This document shows, one piece after another, positions 33,820-43,724 of a stretch of 64,000 bases of DNA. Made by a program: the position numbers and the translations under genes. Source of the DNA: Nocardioides luteus (GTDB taxonomy: Bacteria > Actinomycetota > Actinomycetes > Propionibacteriales > Nocardioidaceae); contig NZ_JADOVJ010000001.1 in the NCBI RefSeq assembly GCF_015752315.1, forward strand, positions 4,642,501 to 4,706,500. Reading direction: 5' to 3'. How positions within the stretch are numbered: position 1 is the stretch's first letter; every line of letters starts with the position of its first letter. The notes beneath the pieces are model-generated. The model was not told where the DNA came from, searched no databases, and saw nothing but the letters and a program-made list of their open reading frames with translations.

Positions 33820-34157
33820 GGGACCAGCGGGTCGTGTCCGACGTTCATCAGCCGGTGGCGCCAGTGCTCATCGCCCGCGGTCGGCTCCCACTGGCCGGTG
33901 TCCCCGCCGCGTAGGTCGGTGACCTTGTCGACGACGCGCCGCATCACCTCCACGTCGTCCGGAGTCACATCGGCCCGACGCTTGCCGAGGATGTCGGCCA
34001 CCCGGTGACCGAGCTCGCTGCCGGCCCGGTCCGGTTCGGTCTCGGTCGTCTCTCCTGCGCCCTGCACGGCGAGCCACTGCCGCAGGTCGCGCGAGGTCAT
34101 GTTCACCGCGCGGTGGAAGTTCTCCCAGAGCCTGTCGTCGACGATCGTCTCGGCCAT
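33816..34157 (-). CDS. DUF3140 family protein
   Basis: A 113-residue soluble protein: DRLWENFHRAVNMTSRDLRQWL at the start, HRVADILGKRRADVTPDDVE in the middle and HWRHRLMNVGHDP at the end, the marks of DUF3140. Relatives are annotated as DNA-binding or unknown. The ATG has GGAGG 6 nt upstream. It is coupled to udgX, which raises the possibility of a DNA-repair role (inference). Confidence 0.82.
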   Translation of the reverse strand: MAETIVDDRLWENFHRAVNMTSRDLRQWLAVQGAGETTETEPDRAGSELGHRVADILGKRRADVTPDDVEVMRRVVDKVTDLRGGDTGQWEPTAGDEHWRHRLMNVGHDPLVP

Positions 34158-34224
34158 GTCGTGCCTCCTACCTGATCGACTGCTCCGATCCGGTACCCAG
34201 CGCAGCGGCCGAACACACGGGGCG

Positions 34225-35256
34225 TCACCCCAGGAGAGCCTGGGCCTCCGGAGAGTCGTAGAAGCTCGACAGCCGGCGACGGATCAGCTGCTCGAGGACG
34301 CCGGCCTCGGCGAGCGCCTCGATCACCGGCGGCCCGAAGCGGAGAGCCTCCTCGATCAGGTCGTCGCGACCCAGGCCCCACTCCTCCAGGAGCCGGTCGA
34401 GGGTGAAGCTCCCGTAGGTGTCGAAGAAGAAGTCGACCCCCGTGTCCACCAGGGCCTGCAGATACTCCGAGTCCCGGACGTCGAGCCAGACCTGATAGCC
34501 CCCGACGAAGAGCGCGACCAGCTGCTCGTCGTCGACCAGGTCGGCGATCTCGCGCACCGGGCGGGTGGCGAGCGCGTCCCAGACCTCCAGCAGCGCGTCG
34601 TGCACCTCCTCGTCGGTGACCGAGCTGGCCGCGGTGTCGGAGAGGTAGCCGAGCAGCGCCCCGGCTCCCCGCTCGGCGAGCTCGCGGGCGCTCTGGTCGA
34701 CGGCCGCACCGACCGGGGTGCCCTTGACCGTGTCCGCCATCCGGCCGGCGACGCGTTCGGCGATCGAGAAGCCGAAGGCACCTCCCGGCAGGTTGTCGGC
34801 GAGTCGGCGGCCGGTGTCGACGGCACCCCGGGCCGTGCCGCGCACCAAGGTGCCGACGCCAGCCTGGATCCCGGAGTTCTCGGCCAGGCTGCGCAGGACC
34901 TGCTGGCGCAGCGTACGCATCTCGACGAGGGCCTCGACCAGCTCCGCGATCCGCGGCCGGCTGACCACCTCGCCCAGCAGGGTGTCGTTGGCGGGGTGCG
35001 CCCTCAGTCTCGTCGCGATCGCCCCGGCGACCTCCGGGATCGCACCCGGGAGCCGGAAGGTGCTGACGTACTTCAGCGCGACCTCCTTGATCAGGTCGCG
35101 CGGCATCACCTGGTCGAGCGTCAGGTCGCTGGCAGCGCGCAGCGCGAAGTCGATCTCGCCGGTGACGAGATCGAGGAAGCGTACGCCGCGGATCGCCGCC
35201 ATCTCGTGGGCGACATGGGCGTCGAGGAGTCGTCGAGCGAGGTCCGGCTCAGTCAT
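34225..35256 (-). CDS. conserved hypothetical helical protein
   Basis: A 343-residue protein that I do not recognise. It is mostly helical, acidic, with no signal peptide or TM segment (DLTLDQVMPRDLIKEVALKY, PRIAELVEALVEMRTLRQQV, DGG-poor; a GTARGAVDTGRRLADNLPGG linker; FGPPVIEALAEAGVLEQLIR near the end). I chose the ATG at 35256; GACAAT 7 nt before it could be a leaderless -10. A second ATG at 35265 would add three residues. It stands alone between DUF3140 and guaA. Confidence 0.7.
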   Translation of the reverse strand: MTEPDLARRLLDAHVAHEMAAIRGVRFLDLVTGEIDFALRAASDLTLDQVMPRDLIKEVALKYVSTFRLPGAIPEVAGAIATRLRAHPANDTLLGEVVSRPRIAELVEALVEMRTLRQQVLRSLAENSGIQAGVGTLVRGTARGAVDTGRRLADNLPGGAFGFSIAERVAGRMADTVKGTPVGAAVDQSARELAERGAGALLGYLSDTAASSVTDEEVHDALLEVWDALATRPVREIADLVDDEQLVALFVGGYQVWLDVRDSEYLQALVDTGVDFFFDTYGSFTLDRLLEEWGLGRDDLIEEALRFGPPVIEALAEAGVLEQLIRRRLSSFYDSPEAQALLG

Positions 35257-35292
35257 GGACGACATTGTCCACGGCCGGGACCGCTCGACGAC

Positions 35293-36867
<1,575 letters not shown>

Positions 36868-36873
36868 GCACGA

Positions 36874-36879
36874 ATCCTA
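36874..36879 (-). promoter_or_regulatory. -10 element for leaderless guaA
   Basis: TAGGAT on the minus strand, 6 nt before the guaA ATG at 36867. There is no Shine-Dalgarno. Confidence 0.55.
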
Positions 36880-36942
36880 ACGACGGGTCGCGCCACGAGC
36901 CGAATCAGCCTTGCTCAGGCCCGACCTGCCTCCCGCGACTCA

Positions 36943-36996
36943 GGTCTCGACACGCGGGTCGCGGCTTCGCAGGCTCAGCCGCGCCGCTGCTCGACC
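36943..36996. repeat. REP-like element, copy 1
   Basis: Begins GGTCTCGACACG and ends GCTCGACC with a variable GC-rich core. The same ends recur at 52692-52738, at 52772-52815 and in short form at 50495-50515. It lies in the 395-bp region between choD and guaA (36868-37262), which holds no gene. That region contains, in order, the guaA -10 element, this repeat and two stem-loops. Confidence 0.55.
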
Positions 36997-37056
36997 TCGT
37001 CTCGCTAGCCAGCTCGCTCCTCCGTCGCGACCTGACGGCTCGCTTGAAAATGCACC

Positions 37057-37090
37057 AGGGCCCGGCCGGGGAGGGAGGTGGCCGGGCCCT
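37057..37090 (-). terminator. 11-bp perfect stem-loop with C-rich loop on the minus strand
   Basis: AGGGCCCGGCC (37057-37067) pairs with GGCCGGGCCCT (37080-37090). Read on the minus strand, the 12-nt loop is ACCTCCCTCCCC and a TTTT tract comes about 7 nt later. It could be the second of two tandem terminators for choD. Its loop shares CTCCCTCCC with the stem-loop at 37124-37162. Confidence 0.5.
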
Positions 37091-37118
37091 GATTGCCCGA
37101 GGCATCACTGTCCCGGAC

Positions 37119-37203
37119 TAAAAAGACCCGGCATGTATTAGGGAGGGAGCAATCCCGGGTCTGATCACTCCAACGACCCCTCTTAACCACGGTTACGGGT
37201 CAA
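37119..37203 (-). ncRNA. candidate small RNA / choD terminator with C-rich loop
   Basis: On the minus strand, TAACC-GT-GGTTA forms a small hairpin (37181-37192 region) inside a GACCC/GGGTC stem. A second stem follows, AGACCCGG with CCGGGTCT (37162-37155 and 37131-37124), whose loop contains CTCCCTCCC, and then TTTTT. Two hairpins, one C-rich loop and a terminator recall the actinobacterial 6C RNA, though the match is by eye only and the first loop is not C-rich. At the least it is an intrinsic terminator about 100 nt after choD. Confidence 0.35.
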
Positions 37204-37262
37204 CTAAAAACTTCCTGCCAGAAACTTCGTGCACAGTCGGTGTCATTACGGCAACAGTCCGG

Positions 37263-38981
37263 TCACCGAACGTCAACGATGGGCAGCTGCAGCGCAGCCG
37301 GCGCCGTGGCCGGCACCGCGGGGGCGGCCGGCCGGACCGGCTGGATCCGCGCGTACGCGGCGCCCAGCTCCGGACGCGGGTCGGCCTGGTCCTTGTTGGG
37401 CCAGAACGCCATCGCCCGCTCGGCCTGCGCGGTGATCGTCAGCGACGGGTTCACGCCCAGGTTGGCGGAGATCGCGGAGCCGTCGACGACGTGCAGGCCC
37501 TGGTAGCCGTAGAGACGCTGGTAGGGGTCGATGACACCGGTCTCCACCGAGTCGCCGATCGTGCAGCCACCGATGAAGTGGGCGGTCATCGGCTTGTTGA
37601 ACGGCTCGCCGATCGTGCCGCCCGCATACCCCGGCTTCTCCCCCGAGCTCATCACCCCGGCCATCTTCCGCACGGCGTCGAGGCCTGCGGGGATCCAGGT
37701 CGGGTTGGGCTTGCCGTGACCCTGCTTCGACGACATCCGCCACCCGAAGATCGTCCGCTTCGGGAAGGTCGTGATCGAGTTGTCGAGCGCCTGCATGACC
37801 AGCGCGATGACGGTGCGCTCGGACCAGTGCTTGAAGTCGTAGAACGTACGCAGCGACCGCCGCTGCAGCCACATCTCCTTGAGCCAGCGCTGCAACCGCC
37901 GGGGACCACCCTCGGTGAGCACCGTCTGCATCGCCGCGATCGCGTTGCTGCCGTGGCCGTAGCGGACCGGCTCGATGTGGGTGTGCTCGTCGGGGTGCCA
38001 CGAGGAGGTGATCGCCACGCCCTCGGTGTAGTCGATGGCCCTGTCCGGCGCGATCGCGCCGAGGATCGACTCCGAGTTGGTGCGGGTCAGCTCGCCGAGA
38101 CGATCGGAGATCTGGGGCAGGTCGCCGGTGCGCTTGAGCTTGTGGAGCAGCTTCTGGGTGCCGAGCGAGGCCGCCGAGAAGATCACCTGGTCGGCGGTGA
38201 ACCGCTTCGTCCGGCCCAGCCCCAGCTTGGCCTTCGTGGAGCGGGTCTCGACGACGTACCCGGTTCCGGTCTTGGCGGGGTAGACGCGGGTCACCGTGGT
38301 CAGCGGGTGCACCTCGGCGCCGTTCTTCTCGGCCAGGTAGAGGTAGTTCTTGACCAGGGTGTTCTTCGCGTTGTGGCGACAGCCGGTCATGCACTCGCCG
38401 CAGTTCGTGCACGTGCGCCGGTCGGGGCCCTCCCCTCCGAAGTAGGGGTCCGCGACCTCCTGCCCTTCCACGTGGCCAGGGCCTCCGAAGAAGACGCCGA
38501 CCGGCGCCTTGTGGAAGGTGTCACCGCGTCCGGCCTCGGCCGCGACCTTCTGCATGACCTCGTCGGCGGGGGTCAGGTGCGGGTAGAGGGTGACGCCGAG
38601 CATCCGCTTGGCCTGCTCGTAGTAGGGGGCGAGCTCGTCCTTCCAGTCGGTGATGTGGCTCCAGGAAGGGTCCTCGTAGAACGGGTCGAGCGGCTCGTAG
38701 AGCGTGTTGGCATAGACCAGCGACCCGCCGCCGACCCCGGCACCGGCCATGATCACGGCGTCCTTGACCATGTCGATGCGCTGGATGCCGTAGCAGCCGA
38801 TCGCCGGCGCCCAGAGGTACTTGCGCAGGTCGAAGGAGGTGGCGGGCAGCTCGTCGTCGGCGAACCGGCGACCCGCCTCGATCACCCCGACCTTGTAGCC
38901 CTTCTCGGTCAGGCGCAGCGCACTGACCGACCCGCCGAACCCCGATCCGATGACGAGAACGTCGTAGTGACTCCCGCTCAT
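37263..38981 (-). CDS. choD: GMC-type flavoprotein oxidoreductase, ChoD homologue
   Basis: A 572-residue FAD enzyme closely similar to mycobacterial ChoD (annotated cholesterol oxidase). It starts YDVLVIGSGFGGSVSALRL (FAD-binding GxGxxG) and has GCYGIQRI, AGAGVGGGSLVYANTLY, CTNCGECMTGCRHNAKNTL (a cysteine cluster shared with ChoD), TRTNSESI, HIEPVRYGHGSNA and DGSAISANLGVNPSLTITAQ. Despite the name, the real substrate of ChoD proteins is uncertain. The four cysteines might hold a metal or iron-sulfur centre. The ATG overlaps the aldehyde dehydrogenase stop by 4 nt, so these two genes are one operon. Confidence 0.9.
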   Translation of the reverse strand: MSGSHYDVLVIGSGFGGSVSALRLTEKGYKVGVIEAGRRFADDELPATSFDLRKYLWAPAIGCYGIQRIDMVKDAVIMAGAGVGGGSLVYANTLYEPLDPFYEDPSWSHITDWKDELAPYYEQAKRMLGVTLYPHLTPADEVMQKVAAEAGRGDTFHKAPVGVFFGGPGHVEGQEVADPYFGGEGPDRRTCTNCGECMTGCRHNAKNTLVKNYLYLAEKNGAEVHPLTTVTRVYPAKTGTGYVVETRSTKAKLGLGRTKRFTADQVIFSAASLGTQKLLHKLKRTGDLPQISDRLGELTRTNSESILGAIAPDRAIDYTEGVAITSSWHPDEHTHIEPVRYGHGSNAIAAMQTVLTEGGPRRLQRWLKEMWLQRRSLRTFYDFKHWSERTVIALVMQALDNSITTFPKRTIFGWRMSSKQGHGKPNPTWIPAGLDAVRKMAGVMSSGEKPGYAGGTIGEPFNKPMTAHFIGGCTIGDSVETGVIDPYQRLYGYQGLHVVDGSAISANLGVNPSLTITAQAERAMAFWPNKDQADPRPELGAAYARIQPVRPAAPAVPATAPAALQLPIVDVR

Positions 38982-40600
38982 GCCCGGCCCAGCGACTTCA
39001 GCACCCGCAGCGAGGCGGTCATGAACTTGGCGTACGCCTGGTCGCTCATCCCGAACTGCGGGGCGAAGCGCAGGACGGCCTGGGAGGCGACCGACTGGGT
39101 CTCGGTGTAGCGCAGGATGCCCTCGACACCCTGGCGACGACCCTGGCCGGACTCGCGCATACCGCCCATCGGGGCGTCGATGCTCGCGAAGGTGGCGCCG
39201 AAGGCCTCGTTGATGTTGATCGTGCCGCACTTGATCTGGCGAGCGATACGACGGGCGCGGGCGGTGTCGCGGCTGTAGATCGAGCCGTTCAGACCGTACT
39301 CGCCGTCGTTCGCACGCTCGATCGCCTCCTCCTCGCTGTGGAAGCGGTAGATCGAGACGACCGGGCCGAAGGTCTCGTTGCCGAAGCAGGTCATCTCCGG
39401 GGTGACGCCCTCGAGGATGGTCGGCTCGAAGAAGAACGGCGCCAGGTCGGGGCGGGCCTTGCCGCCCGCGAGCACGCGCGCGCCCTTGGATACGGCGTCC
39501 TCGACGTGGGCGGTCGCGGTGTCGACCTGGGCCTGCGAGATCAGGGTGCCCATGTCGTTCTCCCACCCGAGAGTGGCCCCGAGAGTCATCGCCTGGGTGC
39601 GGGCGACGAAGCGCTCCACGAACCGGTCGTAGACCTGGTCGTCGACGAAGAGCCGCTCGACGCTCACGCACAGCTGGCCGGAGTTGGAGAAGACCGCGCG
39701 GGTCGCACCCTCGGCAGCCTTCTCGATGTCGGCGTCCTTCAGGATCAGCATCGGGTTCTTGCCGCCGAGCTCGAGGCTGGCGCCGATCAGGCGCTCCGCG
39801 GCCTGCTTGGCGACGATCTTGCCGGTGTTGGTCGAGCCGGTGAAGCAGACGTAGTCGGCGCGCTGGATGATGCTGGTGCCGACCTTCGAGCCCGGTCCGG
39901 CGACCACGGTCCACAGGTTCTCCGGAAGTCCCGCCTCCTCCAGCAGCTCGGCACCGAGGAGGGCGCTGAGCATGGTCTGCGAGTCGGGCTTGATGACCAC
40001 CGCGTTGCCCGCGGCGATCGCGGCCAGGCCGTCGCACAGCGCCATCGTGAACGGGTAGTTCCACGGGCTGATGATGCCGACGACGCCCTTGGGGACGTGG
40101 TTGAGCTCGACCCGGGTCAGCATCGGGATGACGCCGAGCTTGCGCTCGGTGTCGAGGATCTTGCTGCTCCGGCGGCCGTAGTAGCGGGCGGTCAGCGCGA
40201 TGTGCAGCGGCTCGTCGAAGGCGTGCTTGCGGGCCTTGCCCGACTCCAGCACGATCAGGTCGAGGATCTCGTCCTGGCGGTCGAGGACGAGGTCGTGCAG
40301 CTTGATCAGGATCCGCTCGCGCTCGGCGACCGGGGTCGCGGCCCACTTCTCCTGCGCCACCCGGGCCTTGGCGAACGCCCCGGCGACGTCGTCGTCGCTC
40401 GACTGCGGGATGTGCGCCAACGGCGCCCCGTTGAGCGGACTGATGACCTCTCGGCTCTCCCCCGTCGTCGCCACGATGCGGCCGGTCAGGCGGGAGACGT
40501 AGTCAGGCTCGAGGGCCAGGGACGCCGTGGCGTCGTGCTCGGGATCGAGCGGGCCCTCGACGATCGGGCCGCCGGAAGAAGTCGGGTTCGATGCGCTCAT
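38978..40600 (-). CDS. gabD2: succinate-semialdehyde/aldehyde dehydrogenase (NAD(P)+)
   Basis: A 540-residue aldehyde dehydrogenase most like mycobacterial GabD2. The cofactor and active-site motifs are complete: GIISPWNYPFTMALCDGLAA, FTGSTNTGKIVAKQAAERL, ASLELGGKNPMLI (general-base Glu), FSNSGQLCVSVERLF (catalytic Cys) and the C-terminal PMGGMRESGQGRRQG. The substrate is an aldehyde oxidised to an acid; succinate semialdehyde is a guess from similarity. The start is leaderless (TACTCT 6 nt before the ATG). It is first in an operon with choD, hinting that it may act on an aldehyde made by the flavoprotein. Confidence 0.88.
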   Translation of the reverse strand: MSASNPTSSGGPIVEGPLDPEHDATASLALEPDYVSRLTGRIVATTGESREVISPLNGAPLAHIPQSSDDDVAGAFAKARVAQEKWAATPVAERERILIKLHDLVLDRQDEILDLIVLESGKARKHAFDEPLHIALTARYYGRRSSKILDTERKLGVIPMLTRVELNHVPKGVVGIISPWNYPFTMALCDGLAAIAAGNAVVIKPDSQTMLSALLGAELLEEAGLPENLWTVVAGPGSKVGTSIIQRADYVCFTGSTNTGKIVAKQAAERLIGASLELGGKNPMLILKDADIEKAAEGATRAVFSNSGQLCVSVERLFVDDQVYDRFVERFVARTQAMTLGATLGWENDMGTLISQAQVDTATAHVEDAVSKGARVLAGGKARPDLAPFFFEPTILEGVTPEMTCFGNETFGPVVSIYRFHSEEEAIERANDGEYGLNGSIYSRDTARARRIARQIKCGTININEAFGATFASIDAPMGGMRESGQGRRQGVEGILRYTETQSVASQAVLRFAPQFGMSDQAYAKFMTASLRVLKSLGRA

Positions 40601-40606
40601 GTACCG

Positions 40607-40612
40607 AGAGTA
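40607..40612 (-). promoter_or_regulatory. -10 element for leaderless aldehyde dehydrogenase gene
   Basis: TACTCT on the minus strand, 6 nt before the ATG at 40600; no Shine-Dalgarno. Confidence 0.5.
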
Positions 40613-40648
40613 TGTGACGGGCGTCTCGGAAGCCAGACAGTCGTCCCA

Positions 40649-41248
40649 CTAACTCACGATACGAACGTCCGCGGACCACCACAGGTAGTCGTGCTGCTCG
40701 GCCGGAAGGTCGATCACGACGCGGTCCAGGGGCAGCCGATCGAGCGCGTGCACGGTGCATTGCTCCGCGGGGGTTGCCCGGTAGAGATAGGCGTCCAACG
40801 GCCATTTCGTACGCAGCCACTCATCGAGCCGCTCGGCGACCGAGGCGCCGAGCCCGGGATCGCGGTCCTGGCGGAGCCAGTAGCTGACCCGGGCGGTGGA
40901 GCCACCTGCGTACCGGAGGAGGGTCTGGGCGTCGGCGCCCATCGCCTCCAGGTAGGGGAACAGGGGCTGCACGTAGAGACAGCCGAGCGAGGAGGTGCCC
41001 GCGGGGTCGAGGAAGAGGTAGGTGAAGGCGCGCTTCGCCTGGTGGTCGGACCAGTGCCGGATCACCAGCGGCAGGTTGTCCTCGGTGCCGAAACCCTCCA
41101 GCGGCCACCGGCCACAGCTGTGGTCGCGGATGACGTCCGGGCTGGCCAGGTAGGCCTCGGTGTCCAGGTCGAGCAGCTCGGGCCGGAGCGGCGCCAGCAC
41201 GAAGTCATCGGTGGCCAGCGGCTCGGGGGGATCTGCGACCAGAAACAT
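40649..41248 (-). CDS. GNAT-family N-acetyltransferase-like protein
   Basis: A 199-residue protein with a GNAT-like N-terminal half: FVLAPLRPELLDLDTEAYLA, then IRDHSCGRWPLEGFGTEDNL, KRAFTYLFLDPAGTSSLGCL and YVQPLFPYL. The acetyl-CoA loop (R/Q-x-x-G-x-G/A) is not obvious; the best place is VSYWLRQDRDPGLGASVAERL. The C-terminal third (TPAEQCTVHALDRLPLDRVV) is unlike a standard GNAT. Family placement is moderate and the substrate is unknown. It stands alone between the dehydrogenase operon and glpD. Confidence 0.65.
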   Translation of the reverse strand: MFLVADPPEPLATDDFVLAPLRPELLDLDTEAYLASPDVIRDHSCGRWPLEGFGTEDNLPLVIRHWSDHQAKRAFTYLFLDPAGTSSLGCLYVQPLFPYLEAMGADAQTLLRYAGGSTARVSYWLRQDRDPGLGASVAERLDEWLRTKWPLDAYLYRATPAEQCTVHALDRLPLDRVVIDLPAEQHDYLWWSADVRIVS

Positions 41249-41326
41249 GGCGTCAGAGTGCTACGTCAACCGCTTCGTCCGCCACGGTAATTCGCTCGCC
41301 GTGAACCTTCGTCGCAGGCCGTAGGC

Positions 41327-43060
41327 TCAGACCTCGACCTCGTGCCGCGCGCGGTCGGCCTCCTCGTCGGTGACCTGGAGCTGGGAGCGGCGCTCGGCCT
41401 CGATACGGCGGAGGTAGTGGTCGACCTCCTCCTTGGCGCGCTGCTCGTCCCAGTCGAGCTCGTCGGCCATGATCTTGGCGACCCCCGGCGCCGCGCGTAC
41501 GCCGCGGTCGAAGGTCTCCATCGAGATCCTGGTGCGGCGCTCGAGCACGTCGTCGAGGTGGCGGGCGCCCTCGTGGGTGACGGCGTAGACGACCTCGGCG
41601 GCGAGGTAGTCGTCGGCGCCCTCGAGCGGCAGCGCGAGCGGGCGGCGCTGCTGGATGAGGTCGAGGACGTCGTCGATCAGACCGCCGTGACGACCGAGGA
41701 GGTGATCGATGCGGGCGACGTGCAGGCCGGACCGACGAGCGAGCAGGACGCGCTGGTTGGAGCGGGTCTCGAAGCCCTCGGCCCCGACGAGCCGCACCTT
41801 GTCGGTGATCGAGTCGCGCAGGGTCATGTTGGTAGTGGTGCCGAGCGAGTGGGCCGCCGCGTCGACGGCGTCCTTGGCCATCACCCGGTAGGTCGTCAGC
41901 TTGCCGCCGGCGATCAGCACCAGGCCCGGCAGCGGCGTGACCACGGTGTGCTCGCGGCTGAGACCCGCGGTCTGGTCGGACTCGCCGGTGAGAAGCGGGC
42001 GGAGCCCGGCGTACACGCCCTCGACGTCCTCGAGGTCGAGCGGCTCGCGCAGGATCGCGTTGACGTGCTCCAGGACGTACTCGATGTCGGTCTTGGACGC
42101 CGCCGGGTGGGCGAGGTCGTAGGTCCAGGGGGTGTCGGTGGTGCCGATGATCCAGTGGCGGCCCCACGGGATCACGAAGAGGACCGACTTCTCGGTGCGG
42201 ACGATGAAGCCCGACTCGGAGCGGATCCGGTCGCGCGGGACGACGAGGTGGATGCCCTTGGACGCCTTGACGTGCAGGGCACCGCGGCCGCCGACCATGG
42301 CCTGGATGTCGTCGGTCCACACCCCGGCGGCGTTGACGACGGTCTTGGCGCGGATGACCAGGTCCTGGTCGTGCTCGAGGTCGCGGGCTCGGACGCCGAC
42401 GACCCGCTCGCCCTCGCGCAGGAACCCGGTCACCTGGACCCGGGTCGCGATGTGGGCGCCGTGGGAGGCGGCGGTGCGCGCGATCGTCATGACCAGGCGG
42501 GCGTCGTCGACCTGGGCGTCGTAGTACTGGATCGCGCCGGTGATGGCGTCGGTGTTGAAGTCGGGGGCGATCCGGGCGACTCCGCGGCGGGTGAGGTGGC
42601 GGTGGCGCGGGAGGCCGGAGTTGCCGAGCCCGGAGAGCGGGCCGAAGCTCGCCATCCCGTCGTAGAGCGCGAGGCCCGCGCCGATGTAGGCGCGCTCCCA
42701 GACCGGGTTGGTCAGGGGGTAGAGGAACGGCACCGGCCGGACCAGGTGCGGGGCCAGGGTGTTGAGCAGCAGACCGCGCTCCTGGAGCGCCTCGCGGACC
42801 AGCTCGAAGTCGAGCATCTCGAGGTAGCGGAGCCCGCCGTGGACGAGCTTCGAGCTGCGCGAGCTCGTTCCGGAGGCCAGGTCGCGCTGCTCCACCAGGC
42901 CCGTGCTCAGGCCTCTGGTGACGGCGTCCAGCGCCACTCCGGCGCCGGTCACACCTCCGCCGACGACGAGTACGTCGAGCTCGGTCTCCCCCGCCGCACC
43001 GACCATCGTGCCGATCGCGAGATCGCGGCTCTGTGGACTCAGTGCCCCAGTACGAGTCAT
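41327..43060 (-). CDS. glpD: glycerol-3-phosphate dehydrogenase (FAD-dependent, aerobic)
   Basis: A 577-residue flavoenzyme that oxidises glycerol-3-phosphate to dihydroxyacetone phosphate at the membrane and feeds electrons to quinone. It has the FAD dinucleotide fold LDVLVVGGGVTGAGVALDAV, then GTSSRSSKLVHGGLRYLEML (family signature), HLVRPVPFLYPL, FVIPWGRHWIIGTTDTPW and LIAGGKLTTYRVMAKDAVD, with the C-terminal helical domain. I chose the ATG at 43060 because TAACTT lies 7 nt upstream with a GTGACA -35 at 16 bp, a strong leaderless promoter; a longer form from 43162 is not supported. Confidence 0.95.
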   Translation of the reverse strand: MTRTGALSPQSRDLAIGTMVGAAGETELDVLVVGGGVTGAGVALDAVTRGLSTGLVEQRDLASGTSSRSSKLVHGGLRYLEMLDFELVREALQERGLLLNTLAPHLVRPVPFLYPLTNPVWERAYIGAGLALYDGMASFGPLSGLGNSGLPRHRHLTRRGVARIAPDFNTDAITGAIQYYDAQVDDARLVMTIARTAASHGAHIATRVQVTGFLREGERVVGVRARDLEHDQDLVIRAKTVVNAAGVWTDDIQAMVGGRGALHVKASKGIHLVVPRDRIRSESGFIVRTEKSVLFVIPWGRHWIIGTTDTPWTYDLAHPAASKTDIEYVLEHVNAILREPLDLEDVEGVYAGLRPLLTGESDQTAGLSREHTVVTPLPGLVLIAGGKLTTYRVMAKDAVDAAAHSLGTTTNMTLRDSITDKVRLVGAEGFETRSNQRVLLARRSGLHVARIDHLLGRHGGLIDDVLDLIQQRRPLALPLEGADDYLAAEVVYAVTHEGARHLDDVLERRTRISMETFDRGVRAAPGVAKIMADELDWDEQRAKEEVDHYLRRIEAERRSQLQVTDEEADRARHEVEV

Positions 43061-43067
43061 ACGTTCG

Positions 43068-43095
43068 AAGTTAACCCACCACGCCGAATTGTCAC
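43068..43095 (-). promoter_or_regulatory. leaderless promoter of glpD
   Basis: On the minus strand GTGACA, a 16-bp spacer and TAACTT (43073-43068), then 7 nt to the ATG at 43060. It is the best-looking -35/-10 pair in the window. Confidence 0.65.
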
Positions 43096-43145
43096 TTCTG
43101 GCGCGCGAGAAATTCACCGGCGCCGGCCGATAAGTCACGCAGACG

Positions 43146-43724
43146 TCACAGACGGGCGGCACTGACCAGGGTGGCGAGCCGCTCCGGAGCCATCGGCTCC
43201 TCGACCACGAGCATCTTGTCGCCGTCGGCGTGAATCATCGGGCGGGTGCCGTCGGGCTCCGGAGGCGCGGTGGCGATGGCGACATGCATGACGCGCCCGT
43301 CCGGGCGCGCGAAGAAGTAGAGGTCGCCGGCGGTGACGTCGTCGAGGTCGATCGCCTCGAGTGCGACCGCCTGGTCGCGGGCGTCTCGCGGGAGACGTAC
43401 GCCGATGGCCTCGGCCGCCCGGAAGACTAGGCCGGAGCAGTCGATGCCGGCCTCGGTGGTGCCGCCCCAGACGTAGGGGACGCCGAGGTAGCTTCTCGCC
43501 TTGCTCAGCAGGATCGAGACCGAGCTGGTCAGAGCGTCCGTCGGCAGCCACCCGGGATAGCCCCGCTCGTCCTTCGTGGAGGCGTGCGAGGGGACGACGA
43601 CGTACGCCCACTCCCCCTGCGTCTTCAGGACGACGACCTCCTCGCCGGGGACCACCTCGGTCTCGTGCTCGGCGTCGTCGGTGGGCTCGGCCACGACGAA
43701 GGTGGGCTGGTTGACGGTCGTCAT
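43146..43724 (-). CDS. NlpC/P60 peptidase, probable murein-peptide endopeptidase (YkfC-like)
   Basis: A 192-residue protein with an SH3-like N-terminal part (residues 7-65; [26 protein letters not shown]) and an NlpC/P60 domain (70-192). The catalytic Cys96 is in GIDCSGLVF and the His147 in RVMHVAIAT. There is no signal peptide, so it acts in the cytoplasm. Bacillus YkfC has the same architecture and cuts L-Ala-gamma-D-Glu/diaminopimelate peptides during cell-wall recycling. Its start overlaps the dipeptide epimerase gene by 4 nt, as ykfB and ykfC are neighbours in Bacillus, which supports this role. Last gene of the operon. Confidence 0.88.
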   Translation of the reverse strand: MTTVNQPTFVVAEPTDDAEHETEVVPGEEVVVLKTQGEWAYVVVPSHASTKDERGYPGWLPTDALTSSVSILLSKARSYLGVPYVWGGTTEAGIDCSGLVFRAAEAIGVRLPRDARDQAVALEAIDLDDVTAGDLYFFARPDGRVMHVAIATAPPEPDGTRPMIHADGDKMLVVEEPMAPERLATLVSAARL

